Positions 23,401-34,496 of a DNA stretch of 55,393 nt are shown piece by piece (position 1 is the first letter of the stretch; each line of letters begins with the position of its first letter). A model generated the notes under the pieces. That model made no database searches. It had not been told where the DNA came from and saw only the letters and a list, made by a program, of their open reading frames with translations. A program made the position numbers and the translations under genes. This DNA is from Clavulina sp. PMI_390 (Eukaryota > Basidiomycota > Agaricomycetes > Cantharellales > Hydnaceae), in NCBI GenBank assembly GCA_015039315.1, contig WIDE01000136.1, positions 3,267 to 58,659 of the forward strand. The letters are read 5' to 3'.

Positions 23401-24930
23401 TAGGAGAGCACCGTAAGCAAGAGAAAACTGAGTGTTCACAAGGATATCTTCATCACCAACAGCAGCAGGTGCTGCCCATGTAGCCTAACAGTAAGGATAT
23501 CAAGTGAGGATGGATACTGGGGGGGAAGAACCTGATCAAGTACCTTTTCGGCGTCGTAGAACGCATTGCGAATGGTTTCGGAGATTGCCTTTGCCTCAGC
23601 CTCGACATCATCTGCCACCAGCCATGGCTGGAAGTACACTCCAACACATGCATGCCAAGCCGCTGGAACGATGAAAGCCTTTTTGTATACTAGATCCGCC
23701 ACCAGTCTACTAGAAAACTGCAATGAATCTTTGAATGATGGATGGAAGGGGAGAGGAGGGAGATCGGCGGAGTTTGGTGAGGGCGTGAAAAGGTACGATG
23801 GAAGGAAGGGGGTCATTGCGGTAATAACTACGCTCATTTCCGCTGTTGTGTCTCGTGGGGGTGGTGGCTGGATGTCTTTCGACGCCCCCGAGCCTAACAG
23901 CGTCTTCAAAGAGACAGAGGCAAAGTCTCGAACCTCTGGGAAGGAAGCTCCTGTGGCAATCTTCTCCACGCCATCTACAAGTGGGCTCAGATACCTGGCG
24001 GCTACAACGGGGTCTCGCACTAGCTTGCAAACGTTCTCGACCACGACAACGGTCCGTCGTTGAGTGTCCATCCCACGATCCTGTAGCCCACGAGAGAGGA
24101 GAGGAACGAGCACAGCCAAAGATGGCGCTGTCACTTCAGCGACGAAAGTGGTATTCGATAGAGATTTGATGGTATCAGGGACAGTGTTCGGTGCAGCCAT
24201 GGCGGAGATCAGAAGGGGGATATGAGGGCGTAGATCGGGGTTTGGGAGAGTTCCACAGAGGATTGTCGCTGCTTTCTTGGCTGCTGTCGCAACCTCGGAT
24301 TTTGTGTCGTGCATGGCCTTCTCTACAATAGGCAGAAGTGTCCCCAAGATATCCGCCACTTCTTCTTTGCCCGCCTCGCCACGCAGATCAGTCAAACGGC
24401 CCATCTCCTTCAGACACCCCACTTTCGCCTTCCACTTCCCGTTTGTTTCCAGCTCAGATGACAGGACAGCCATCACCGCAGGGATACCTTGGACGGGTGT
24501 TAGAGCAATGAGCGCCTTGATCGCAGAGGTAGCTGCAGAGCGGACAACATCTCCTTTATCCGAGAGCAATTCGAGGAGAACGGGGAGGGCGGGGAGAAGG
24601 AGAGGGAGCCCAGAGGGTCCCAGGGCCGTGCACAAGGAGTGGTATCCAACTGCGGCAGATTCGCGCTCATATCCTGATTTCTTGTTGGTAGCATACGATT
24701 CAAGAGTAGCCAAAACACCGAGGTCTCTAAGGGTAGAAACGGGTCAGCGAGCTCCTAGCGACAATTGGATCAACTGAAACGAACTTGAGAGAGGCAACGC
24801 CTGTTTTCTTTACTGCTCTTGCAAGCATGTCAGCAGCAGCTTTAGCATCTGGAGCGGTAGGAGCATCCTTCAGCGCTTTTAGGTGAGCGGCAAATGTAGA
24901 AGAGGCATCCATAGTGGCAACTGGGGACAT
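20419..24930 (-). CDS. TEF3: Elongation factor 3 (ABC ATPase)
   Basis: Twenty-exon minus-strand model, 1090 residues (yeast about 1044). Exons: 24785-24930, 23544-24726, 23190-23484, 23010-23128, 22900-22942, 22824-22840, 22683-22768, 22621-22628, 22522-22562, 22160-22453, 22014-22101, 21921-21954, 21834-21862, 21673-21773, 21285-21605, 21178-21190, 21065-21100, 20937-20998, 20550-20874, 20419-20450. The N-terminal 430 residues are HEAT repeats. ABC1 has Walker A SNGSGKST near 491-498, signature LSGGWKMK and DEPTNHLD. ABC2 has GPNGAGKST near 730-738, a chromodomain insert (YEVKWRG near 842-848) and LSGGQKVK with DEPTNFLD. The C terminus is lysine-rich (PKKKKKL, then RRKARKL). EF-3 is the fungal ribosome-bound ATPase that promotes E-site tRNA release in elongation. 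Exons of 8, 13 and 17 nt are needed to complete conserved motifs. Confidence 0.94.
22621..22628 (-). other. 8-nt microexon of EF-3
   Basis: ATTCTTAG, flanked by CTCTACAG and GTGAGAGA on the minus strand, joins the exons coding SHDSG and DNVCQEI into SHDSGFLDNVC, the conserved EF-3 sequence after the ABC1 Walker B/H-loop region. Without it the motif and the frame break. Confidence 0.82.
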
Positions 24931-25134
24931 CGAAAGCGTTCGATACTCTTAAATTTAGTCCTCGAGCTCTAAGCGCCCGCCGATCGACGTCGCAGGGTGA
25001 GGATCGAGCAAAGAAAAATGTCGTGGCCGAAAATCGGCTTGTGTTTGGGCTTGATATGTACTGTTTGTGTACGCCGCGCCGTTCCCTCCTCGACACCCCC
25101 TCGACCTCGGGACTTCCTCTCCTAAGAGCAAATA
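24931..25134. promoter_or_regulatory. Divergent promoter, EF-3 / 5'-nucleotidase
   Basis: Only 204 nt separate the EF-3 start on the minus strand from the 5'-nucleotidase start on the plus strand. Both promoters and both leaders must fit here or overlap the neighbouring gene. I see no clear TATA box. Confidence 0.6.
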
Positions 25135-27451
25135 ATGGTGCTGTGGACTATCTTGCCCACCGCCTTACTCTGGTCACTTGCCTATGCGGAGGATCGACTA
25201 ATTTCCGAGCGCCTGACGAGGAGCTCTCGTCTCACGCGACATGGGGCGGCATTAGGAGACTTGTATAATATGACCTTCTTGTAGGTATTCGCGTCACTCG
25301 GTATTGGAGAACTCAGGCTAAGTGGCTCTGCCAGACATGTGAATGATGTTCACTCTCACTTAGACCAGTATGGAACAACGGGGACAGACTGCGAGCCGCG
25401 CTCTTCACAATGTGTCGGAGGGTATGCAAGATTGAAGACTAAGATGGATGAAATACGTGGAGAATCAGCAAATACTCTCGTTCTCAATATGGGCGACGAA
25501 TTCCAGGTCAGTCCCTATCATGTTGGAAGCCCGCCAATGGCCGCTCGTTGACCCCCTCCGTAGGGGACCCTCTTCTTCTCCTACTATGGGGGGGAGAAGA
25601 TCGCAGAAACCGTCAATTCGATCAAGTTTGATGCAATGACCATCGGAAATGTACGCGAATGGTCATCGACTTTCGAATCCATGATACTAATCAGTGCTCT
25701 TGCAGCATGAATTCGATAGAGGGAACGACCACCTTGCCCAATACGTGAGTATTTCTACACCCTTGACTCCATCCTCTCTATTGAATCCGGCCCACCGTAG
25801 CTAGACAATATGTCAGCTCCCATAATCAGCGCCAACATCCAGACGAACCACACCAAATTAGCATCCCTCATCAAACCATACCACATCTTCCCTGAACACT
25901 CCCTCGCCGTAATTGGCCTTACGACGATCCATACCAGAACGACGTCGAGTCCAGACCCAGGGACAGAATTCTTAGATCCCGTCGAAGTTCTGCAGGCCAC
26001 TGTGGATGAAATCAATAGGACTGAGAAGGTTGATCGGATAATTGCTATGACTCATATTGGTCAGTTCGTACCTACAATCCCTGAAGCGCGATTCACTTAT
26101 ATCGAAGATTACTCCAGGCTACAAAGAGGACATTGACCTTGCGAGACGCACAAGAGGCATTCATCTCATTCTAGGTAAGTGTTTCCCTCGTTGTCAATGA
26201 ACCCAATATCCTTATCATTTTCGTATCAGGCGGTCACTCTCATACGCTTATCGGCAACTATCCACAAGCCGAAGGCCCATATCCTACAGTAGCGACGAAT
26301 CTGGACGGCGAGGAAGTGTTCATCGTTACTGCTTGGCGATGGGGACAAGTCCTTGGATACATCAACGTCTCCTTCGAGGCACAAGGCGGGCGTGTCCTTG
26401 AGTACAGTGGAGGCCCCATCTACATGGATAGCAGCATCAAACAGGACCCAGAGCTCCAACAAAAGATCAGCGCCTGGCGGAAGCCGTTTGACGACTATGC
26501 GAAGCAAGTGGTTGGGGTTACCACTGAAGTCCTCGATGCTACGAAATGCCAGAAGGGAGAATGTGAGTTATTTTCTGAATCACCCTAGGACCCTTGGTTT
26601 TCTCTTCTTAACATCACCTATTTATAGGCACTTTGGGCAACTTCATCTGTGATGCGATGCTTGATTACAGGTTAGCGATGGGCGCCAAGGTGGATGGGAC
26701 GATTATGAATGCTGGTAAGTTTTTTATGAATGATGATTTCTGCATCATTTATCTGATTTGGATTGTATTTCAGGTGGCATTCGAGCCTCAATCCCTGCTG
26801 GCAACGTCACGAGAGGTGGGCACGTGTCTCATATGGATGTACTATACTCAATACTAACACTTTTCCCCAGGCGAAATCATCACCTCTTTCCCCTTCGGCA
26901 ATGCTGTGGTTGACCTCTCCTTCACTGGGCAAGAATTTTGGACGATGATGGAAGGTAAGTCGACTAGTTTATCATTTCTTCTCACGTATCACTCAGAGAT
27001 TCTCTCCTCTTTCGCCTACCTAATAACGACAGGCGTTGTATCCTCACGAAACACGGCTGACCGCGAAGTGACCTCATTCATTCAAGTCTCTCGTACTATT
27101 ACTCTCACCTATGCACCGAATCTACCCCCGGGAATCCGGCTCCGCTCGCTGTCTATCAGCGGAAAGCCAATCGAATTCGAGCGCACGTACACTATCTCCA
27201 CGATTGATTTCGTTGCGGGAGGCGGAGACGGTTTCATCTATCCGCCCAAGAAGCCTGGTCCGCCGATGAACACGCTCGATGTCGTGTTGGCGGACTATTT
27301 GGAGGAGGTGACCCCTTGGACACCGTTCTTGGATGGGAGGATTGCAAAGGTTGGGGCGACGAGGAATGGGGAAGACGGACAGATGGTTTTGGGAGAGGAG
27401 GTGGACGTTGAAACTTGTTACGGCATCAGCTGCAACCCAAATTATTATTAG
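25135..27451 (+). CDS. Secreted 5'-nucleotidase family metallophosphoesterase
   Basis: Eleven-exon model, 574 residues. Exons: 25135-25280, 25335-25506, 25564-25650, 25706-25744, 25801-26059, 26118-26174, 26230-26562, 26628-26714, 26774-26815, 26871-26954 and 27033-27451. The N terminus is a signal-peptide-like hydrophobic stretch ending near AYA. Metal-site motifs of the calcineurin-like phosphoesterase fold are in order: HVNDVHSHL, MGDEFQGT, GNHEFD, then GGHSHT. The second half matches the 5'-nucleotidase C-terminal domain, including NAGGIRASIPAG and a late FVAGGGDGF motif. The family removes phosphate from nucleotides or cyclic nucleotides outside the cell, here probably for phosphate or purine scavenging (inference). 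No clear GPI signal is visible at the C terminus, so secretion is more likely than surface anchoring. Confidence 0.92.
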
Positions 27452-27799
27452 CCGTACAGGACCGGGTTATGTGAGTAGATTTGTCAGTTGGCCTCTTCAG
27501 GCGTGTCTCTTTACCAAAGGCGCCAAATCGATCAATCAGATTGTTGAGATATGTGGCTCTGCGTATGTTAACAAAACTATTTAGTTAAGTGAGTATGTAG
27601 GGGTAACGAGAAACAGATATACAGTATGATGTTACTAATAAGTTGTATGAGAATACGCGAAAGTTGTTGAGTGTGTGAGAAGAAAACCACAAAAATGACA
27701 ATTCAAAGATGTAAAGGGCAAGATGGACCATATCGGGACGTGTATAGCGTGTAATAAGAGCCAGGAAAAGACCGGGATCGGGAGGAGAGCGGCGGGCAT
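27452..27799. other. Convergent intergenic spacer
   Basis: About 350 nt between the stops of the 5'-nucleotidase and the minus-strand neighbour. It should contain both 3' UTRs and polyadenylation signals. The sequence is A/T-richer than the genes. No gene seen. Confidence 0.5.
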
Positions 27800-28738
27800 T
27801 TAAGGTGGGGCCTTACGAAGGGTCGGATGTCCACTCACAGCAGCACCGACTACAACCGCAATGCGGCGACGCTGCGTCGCGAGCGAGGGGGAATCATTGG
27901 GGCGATCTGGGTAGTAGCCAGCGTAATATGCCCGGGTGTTTTCAGCAGAGAGGCTGACGATGTCTTGGATTGTGTTCAGAGGGGGAAGATTGTGCTGGTC
28001 ATACTGTGTGAGATGGAAGATCAAACAAACAAAAACCATGGACTTACGGGAGGAAGAGTAGGGTTTCTGCCAACAAAGACTCCATCGACTGTCTTGGTGA
28101 ACATCACCATGCGATAACGGTCCGTAGGCTCAAGGATGGGTTGAAGTCCCCTATTATGATCCTTGTAGTCTTGTGAATAAGTCATGGAACTTTGAAATAT
28201 GCAAACTTTCAACATACTTGGGAGACGTTATTATGGGTTTCACATGCAAGCTGTGTGGTTAGGGAAATTGCGGTACGAAGCTGGTCGACGTTGTTCTGAA
28301 GCTGATTGACACTATCGTGAAGCTGATTGACGGCGTCAACGAGCTGTGGAATAAGATCGGATTTTGCCTTGATATCATCCAGCGTTTGTTGAAGAGTGTG
28401 GTTCGGTATTTGACCTGATATGATACTTTAGGGCCGAATGTTTGCCTCGAACGGATTACTTACCAAAGTCCTTCTGGTAAATCATTGATTGCATGTATCG
28501 CGACGCGTCGACAATGATTTCCGTTGGGACTTCTTCAGCTGGATGGAAGAAACCTTGCCTAAGCGCCAAATACACCTCAGAGTCAGGTATGAGACCACCT
28601 ACTTGACTTATACCGGCGTGCCCAGATGTCAGCGTGATAGCCCACCGCTTCTATAACGTTCTGTTCCGATGGCGGGTTCGTAATGATAGTGGTGGGACGG
28701 TAAGCGCTGGGGAATGGGAGGAGCGGAACTTGGGCCAT
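27800..28738 (-). CDS. Small coiled-coil protein, possibly Mug135-like
   Basis: Exon model on the minus strand: 28614-28738, 28464-28558, 28218-28414, 28048-28161 and 27800-28003, giving 244 residues. The middle contains a leucine/valine-spaced coiled coil with a repeated unit (VNQLHDSVNQLQNNVDQL). The C-terminal part has LSAENTRAYYAGYYP and a basic stretch TQRRRIAVVVGA. This resembles Agaricomycete proteins annotated with a Mug135-like C-terminal domain, which I recall only loosely, so the name is tentative. The fourth exon begins at an ACAAG acceptor rather than the nearer ATAG, because only that keeps the frame open. It shares a 90-nt spacer with SMC6, so the two may share a promoter. Function unknown. 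Confidence 0.65.
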
Positions 28739-28828
28739 TATTGTGGCAGTCGATCTGAGACAATGGGTGGAACACAGCCACGCCGCCAAACAAACACCGC
28801 GTCGCGTCTCTAGTCATAACAAATCGCG
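28739..28828. promoter_or_regulatory. Divergent promoter, coiled-coil gene / SMC6
   Basis: Just 90 nt lie between the two start codons on opposite strands. Both transcripts must begin within this spacer or inside the partner gene. No clear core element is visible. Confidence 0.55.
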
Positions 28829-31800
28829 ATGGTCAGCAAACGACGCGTCGAAGATCTCGAGTCCTCCGGTGGAGAGGAGACTACACATATCAGCTCGGAC
28901 CCCGAAATGAGCAGCGATGAAGAAAGGGAAGGCACCCCCTCGAAGCGCCAACGGCGAGACGTCAACGACGATGACCCGGATATGGCCATGCTCGACGAGG
29001 AAGACGTATCGGACGCTGAGCTAGAGAGGAGGCATGAAGCGTCCATGAAAGAAAAGGCCACTCAACAGACGAAAGCTGTCAGTTTCTCTCTAGCCCTACT
29101 CGATTGCCCGTGAGGCGGCTATACTAAATCCCATTTTTCATATCGAAGGGTGTTGCTGAAATGGGCATTATTCAACAAGTCGATCTCGTCAACTTCCTAT
29201 GCCATCGGAACCTGACCGTGAAGCTCATCCCTCAGATCAACTTCATCACTGGTATGTTCATTTTGACGCCACTCACCGATCTCGCGTTCTGATTGTCTCA
29301 CTTCGTAAATCTCCAGGTCATAACGGCAGTACGTTCGATTTCTCTCCAATACTGAATGGAGACCTCTAAATAATGTTCTCAGGTGGTAAGAGTGCTGTCC
29401 TAACTGCCATTGCAGTGGGTCTTGGCGGGAAGGCTACGTCAACGGGGCGAGGCACTGGGCTCAAGTCCTTCATTAAAGAAGGCGAAACGTACGTCTCCGG
29501 GATTGCACCTTTACTTTTTGATGATCTTTGTTAATATTTCCGACTCTACTCACAGTGCTGGCGAAGTCACCATCCGTCTCAAGAATGAAGGCGCGGAAGC
29601 CATTGATCCCCATATATACGGCAAGAGCATTATCATCACCCGCCACTTCAACGTCTCTGGCGCCTCTGGATTCAAGATAAAGAGCTCGCTTACTCCCAAT
29701 AAGCATGGAGAGGGGAAGCTGGTGAGCACGAGTAGGACGGAACTCGCGAGGATTACAGATGCCATGAATATCCAAGTACGGAGCGCCGTGCACTTGACGA
29801 TCACGCGTCGTACTAATGTCTATTTCCTAGGTCGATAATCCTCTCAACGTCCTGACTCAGGATCTCTCCCGCAAGTTCATCTCGTCATCCAGCGCCCAAG
29901 AGAAATACGAGGTACGAAAATACCCCTGAGGATCTGAGCTACCTCTCCTAACCTGTCGCCGTAGTTCTTCCTCAAAGGGACACAGCTCCAGCAACTCTCC
30001 GAAGAGTATCAAGGGATCCTCGACAATATCAATCGTACCACCGCTCAGCTCAGCCAAAAGTCGGAGGCGATCCCAGAGCTCAGGAGGCTCCATAAGGAGG
30101 CATGCACCCGATACGACCAAGCCAAGGATGTTGTGAAACAGCAGTCACAGCTCGATAAGCTTATTAAGGAGCTAGCGTGGTCTCACGTCCACGAAAAACA
30201 AAAGGTTCGTAATTTGCGCCGCGTAGATCTTCACTAGACTCTCAACCATGTTTAGGAACTGGAAAGGGGCATCGAGAGCTACAAGGAAAAACTTCGACAA
30301 GTTGAGAAAATCCAGAAGAAAATGACTGAATGCGAGGCAAGCTCAACCTCACTTATGCGGCTGACCAGCCAGCTTCTCTAACTTTTCGACTAGGCTAAGC
30401 TTAAGAAGGCCGAACAGGAGGTTATGGAGATTGAGCAACAGCTTACTGGCGCGAAGACTGATGCAGGGCCTCAGCTTCAGGCGTTGCGCACCGAGCAGGA
30501 AACTCTCAACGTCAAGATCCGCGATCTCAAAAGCGAGAAAATGGACCTTGAGGTAATTATCTCTCTAATCATTCCGTTCAGTATATGTTCTGATACAATA
30601 TGCTACCGCTTTCTTTCTGTGTGCTAGTCCGATGCAACCAAGCGAAAAGGGGACGCCGATCGCAGTCGACGCGAGATAACGAGACTCACCACCAAGATCA
30701 AGGAAGAAGAGCTCAAGATCCAGCAGAGCAACGATGGCACTCGCGCTGCGCTCGAGAATGAAATCGATAACACGCGCGCTGCCCGAGATGCTGCTCAAGC
30801 TGCACTGGAGAACCTCACCCAACGCCGGACACAAGCCGAAAGCGATAAAGCCGCCAAGGACGCGCTTATGGGTCAGAAAGAGGCCGAGTTCAACGCGAAG
30901 AATAATCAGCGTGGACAGGTCAAAGAGCAAATCCAGCAGCTCGAACGCGCCCTTGCCGACAAATGGTCAAAGTATGGCCAGAACATCCCTCAGGTTCTCA
31001 ACATGATTGAGCGCGCTAGCTGGAAGGCATCGAGGCCCGTGGGCCCTCTTGGCGACTTTGTCGAACTTAGGGACCGGCAGTGGGCTACGCCTGTTAAAGT
31101 CGCGATTGGGAATCTGATGAGTTCGTGGGCTGTGGAGCACGCTGACGATCGGAGGCAACTTCTTGACATGCTGAAACAAGCTGGAAAGTGAGTACCCTGG
31201 GATTCTTTCCATAACATCGACTGTGTTCTGACTATCTCATAGTCCATACCCAGTCATCACCGTGGCTCGAAGAGATCTTTTCGATTTCGCCCATGGTGAA
31301 CCCCACCCGAATGTACCGACAATATATCGCGCCCTCGATGTGTGTTTTTGTCCTCTTCGGCCAGTTCTTTGGTTACTAATGGTTTTATCTCTAGATCCGA
31401 GATGAATACGTCAAGCGCGTCCTCATCAATGTCGCTAGCATAGAGACTCTCGCTCTTGCAGAGAATCTCAAGAATGCTGAGCAACTGCTACGCACTTATG
31501 AGATCCGTAATCGCGTTCTTACTAATGACCTCCTTTCTGTGAGACGCTACGCGTAAGTTTCTTACTGAGTTGAATATGATATCCACTGACAACTTCGGCT
31601 TTATTAGCGGAGGTGGTGGTATGACAGAGACAATGCCTGATCCTGGCCGCAGTTACGGTGCTCTTTTCACTGGTAATGAGTCTGAAACTCGCTCCCGATT
31701 GGCGGCCTTGCAGGAGAGACAGGTTCATCTAGTCCGGGAGCTGGAACAGCTCAATCAAGAGAAAGTCCAGCTGCAGCGTGATGCTGCCGCTGTTTCCCGA

Positions 31801-33996
31801 CTTCCTGCCGAACTCCACGTAAGTCATTCCATATTTAGTTCAACAGAACCCTGCGCTGATATTGGATCACCTGTTGATCGGCTCTAGAACGAGAGAGAGC
31901 TGAAGCGTCGCGAGATGAACAACCTCGAAGGAAAGCTCGCAGAATTGGAGCGCCGTGCTAAAACCTCCGCGCCGGCGGAAGTTAGTGTGTTTATCGAGGC
32001 TCGAGAGGTGCGTCGTCAATCGCCCGACCAGAACGAAGCGCCACGTTGATGCTAATAACCACTCGCAGAATGCAGAAAACACGCTCTTGGCTCACGAGGA
32101 GAATATTAAGATAACCAATGACCGCCTCGAAGCGTTGAAAGAGGAGATGAGAAAGCTCCAGTCTGAAAAGCAGGATCTGGCGGATCGAGTGGAGCGTTTG
32201 CAGAGCATGGAACGTGATCTTGGGGTTCGTCGCTTTTGAAGTTCGCTCTCAATCTTTGCCAAAGTATTAATCATTTTCCCAAAGTCCACTCTTACCCAAG
32301 CATCTGTCAATCGCGCAGAACTCCAGAATGAGCTCAAAGGGTGGGAGCCGAAGCTCGCGACCAGAGAACAAAGTCTTCGTGATGCTGAAGACGTGCGCAA
32401 GACGCTAGAGACTGAGTTTACCGTAAGCATTTTTGTTGAAATTTTTACTAGATACTGATCTCTTCGCGATAATATTCTATATTAGGACTGGAATGATAGA
32501 GCCGAGGAGAGCTTTGGCCCTCGCATTGAAAGACCACGACCCAGCGAGCAAGTCAAAAGAGAGAAGGACAAACTGACCGCCACTATCCAGCAGGCAGAGA
32601 AAAAGTAAGCTCTCATGCATCTGCGCTCTGCATGAAGACTTTTGGGACTAATTAGTTCTTCTAGGCTGGGCGCTTCTGCTGATGACCTCTCTGCTGAGGT
32701 TCTCCGTACGAAGGAGACCTACCGCCAAGCTCGAGCAGAAATCGATGATCTCGAGAAACTCAATCTGGTTAGCGATATCGTGCCATGACTTGTAGCTTTC
32801 GCTGAATTTCTTCTTTAGCTTCTCAACCGTGCGATGGAGATTCGAATGAGGCGTTGGCGCGAGTGTAAGTAGCGTCTATTCAGCTGCAAAAAGAACGAAC
32901 TGACTCCCAAACAGTTAGACGACACATCGCGATTCGATCAAAGATTCTCTTCGAGGTGAGTTTCTACTTGATTTACCATAGTCCTATTTGTATGTTTACC
33001 TGATGTTACAATTATAGCAACATGTGAGTTGAGGATTCGCTCCTATTGTGAGCCTGCTCACGAATTCCATTCAAAATAGCTTGCGAATCGTGGATTCTCT
33101 GGGAAAAGTGAGCATCCTTTTTTGTGTCTTGATGATCACATAGCTGACCTTTGGCATCGAACAGTCGTCCTGACTCACCCCGATGAGGATAATATCAAAT
33201 ATGGCACCCTCGTTCTCAAGGTTTGTCATTCTTCGCTGGTGAGGACTTGACCTATTTTTTTAATTCTTGCTTCTAGATCCGAACCGATGACCAGAACCAA
33301 GCGAGTTCCAAAGAAAAAGATACCAAAGGTCTTAGCGGTGGGGAGAAATCATTCTCGACGCTCTGCTTGCTCATGGCCTTGTGGGATGTGAGTGGTCCCG
33401 CCAGCCTTGCGATGAGCATCTGACTCATCATTCCCGTCTTTTTCTACGTGCATAGGCCATGGGTTGCCCGATTCGTTGCTTGGATGAATTCGATGTGTTT
33501 ATGGACGAGTGAGCGCTGGACCGCTGCCCTAACAGATCGTGTGCTCATGACAAACCTCCTATGTAGGGTCAACCGCGTTGTGGCGATGAAGGTAAGGGAA
33601 TTCTTGTAACAATCAAGCCGCTCACACTGACCTCTTACTTTCATCTCAGATGATGGTACTAATTTACATATCCTCGGGTGGTTGAGTAAGCGCTCACTTC
33701 CGTTTTGCAGATTGAGACTGCGCGCAGCTCCGAATCGCGCCAGTTCGTTCTCATCACACCTCTGGTATGTGTTTCTCATCGATAAAGACAGGAAGAATCA
33801 CCAATCGGGTTTCTTTTACGCCACCAAATAGGGCACAAAGGGCGTCGATCCTAGCCCCTCTATCAAGATCCATCGTATGGTTGACCCTGAGCGCGGCCAG
33901 GTCTGTTTACTATCTTTCTATTACCTGACCTTATGCTCAATCGACTGCATACCCTTCCCCTAGACCACTCTTCCGTACACTAGCCGTCGCGAGTAG
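28829..33996 (+). CDS. SMC6: SMC6, Smc5/6 complex ATPase
   Basis: Thirty-exon model, 1146 residues, with ends at 28829-29077, 29149-29251, 29317-29328, 29383-29488, 29556-29775, 29831-29911, 29965-30204, 30256-30336, 30394-30552, 30628-31187, 31243-31339, 31395-31552, 31608-31818, 31888-32007, 32069-32224, 32285-32422, 32486-32604, 32665-32767, 32819-32864, 32915-32955, 33018-33023, 33080-33107, 33165-33220, 33277-33387, 33456-33508, 33567-33591, 33650-33655, 33711-33764, 33832-33900, 33964-33996. An acidic N-terminal tail precedes [12 protein letters not shown] and Walker A GHNGSGKS near 118-125. Long coiled coils flank a hinge near residues 550-690. The signature LSGGEKSFS is near 1049 and Walker [11 protein letters not shown] follows. 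Smc5/6 works in DNA repair and segregation. Intron 8 has a GC donor, and two exons are only 6 nt. Confidence 0.93.
33018..33023 (+). other. 6-nt microexon of SMC6 (Gln-His)
   Basis: CAACAT lies between AATTATAG and GTGAGTTG. It supplies Gln-His between ILFE and LANRGFSG; the joined [15 protein letters not shown] matches the SMC6 pattern around the second head segment. Both flanking introns are of ordinary length. Confidence 0.75.
33650..33655 (+). other. 6-nt microexon of SMC6 (Met-Met)
   Basis: ATGATG lies between ATCTCAG and GTACTAAT. It completes [17 protein letters not shown], the conserved stretch after the Walker B motif. Being 6 nt, skipping would keep the frame, so inclusion is inferred from family spacing. 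Confidence 0.65.
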
Positions 33997-34496
33997 ACCG
34001 TGGAATTCCCCCTCTTGCTTTGCTGTTTCATCATCTTGCCAATTTTTCCAACTAGGAAATGTGCTCCTCAAGAAGTTTTTAGGACAGCTGAGATCCTATG
34101 CAGCTTCATTACTGTATTCTTTCTTTATGCCATAACCTCCGATTATCTTGCTCAACCCGTGAAGTACCATACCTGCCTGCCAAATATTGTTCATTTTTGA
34201 CTACCTACAGCGTGCTATAGAATCTCTTATATGCAAATCACAGACATCGTTTACATCGCCTGGGGTGCGTCGAACTGTACGACAGGTCAGGACGGACTCA
34301 GTGACATTGTCGTGACAACGCCAGTTGAGGCGTGTTCTGAGCGTCACGCCTCCCACGGTTGGAGTCTGGGCCAGAGCCTTATCCGTCCAAATCCACGCAG
34401 ACCCTCTCAATTGCTTACTGATAGGCACGTGCGTGAGTCTAGTATTAGAACCTCTCCGCTGGGCAGTTTCTTTTCCTCTCTCCTCCCTCATCGAAA
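33997..34496. other. Intergenic, SMC6 3' end and F-box gene promoter
   Basis: About 500 nt between SMC6 and the first F-box gene, both on the plus strand. The part near 34341-34420 is repeated in front of the second F-box copy. No gene seen. Confidence 0.55.
34341..34420 (+). repeat. Duplicated 5' flank, F-box copy A
   Basis: This upstream block matches 36659-36737 before copy B, sharing a nearly exact core CAAGCC/AGAGCC-TTATCCGTCC and a preceding GTCACG...TCACGG segment. It shows that promoter sequence was copied along with the gene and kept. Confidence 0.7.
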
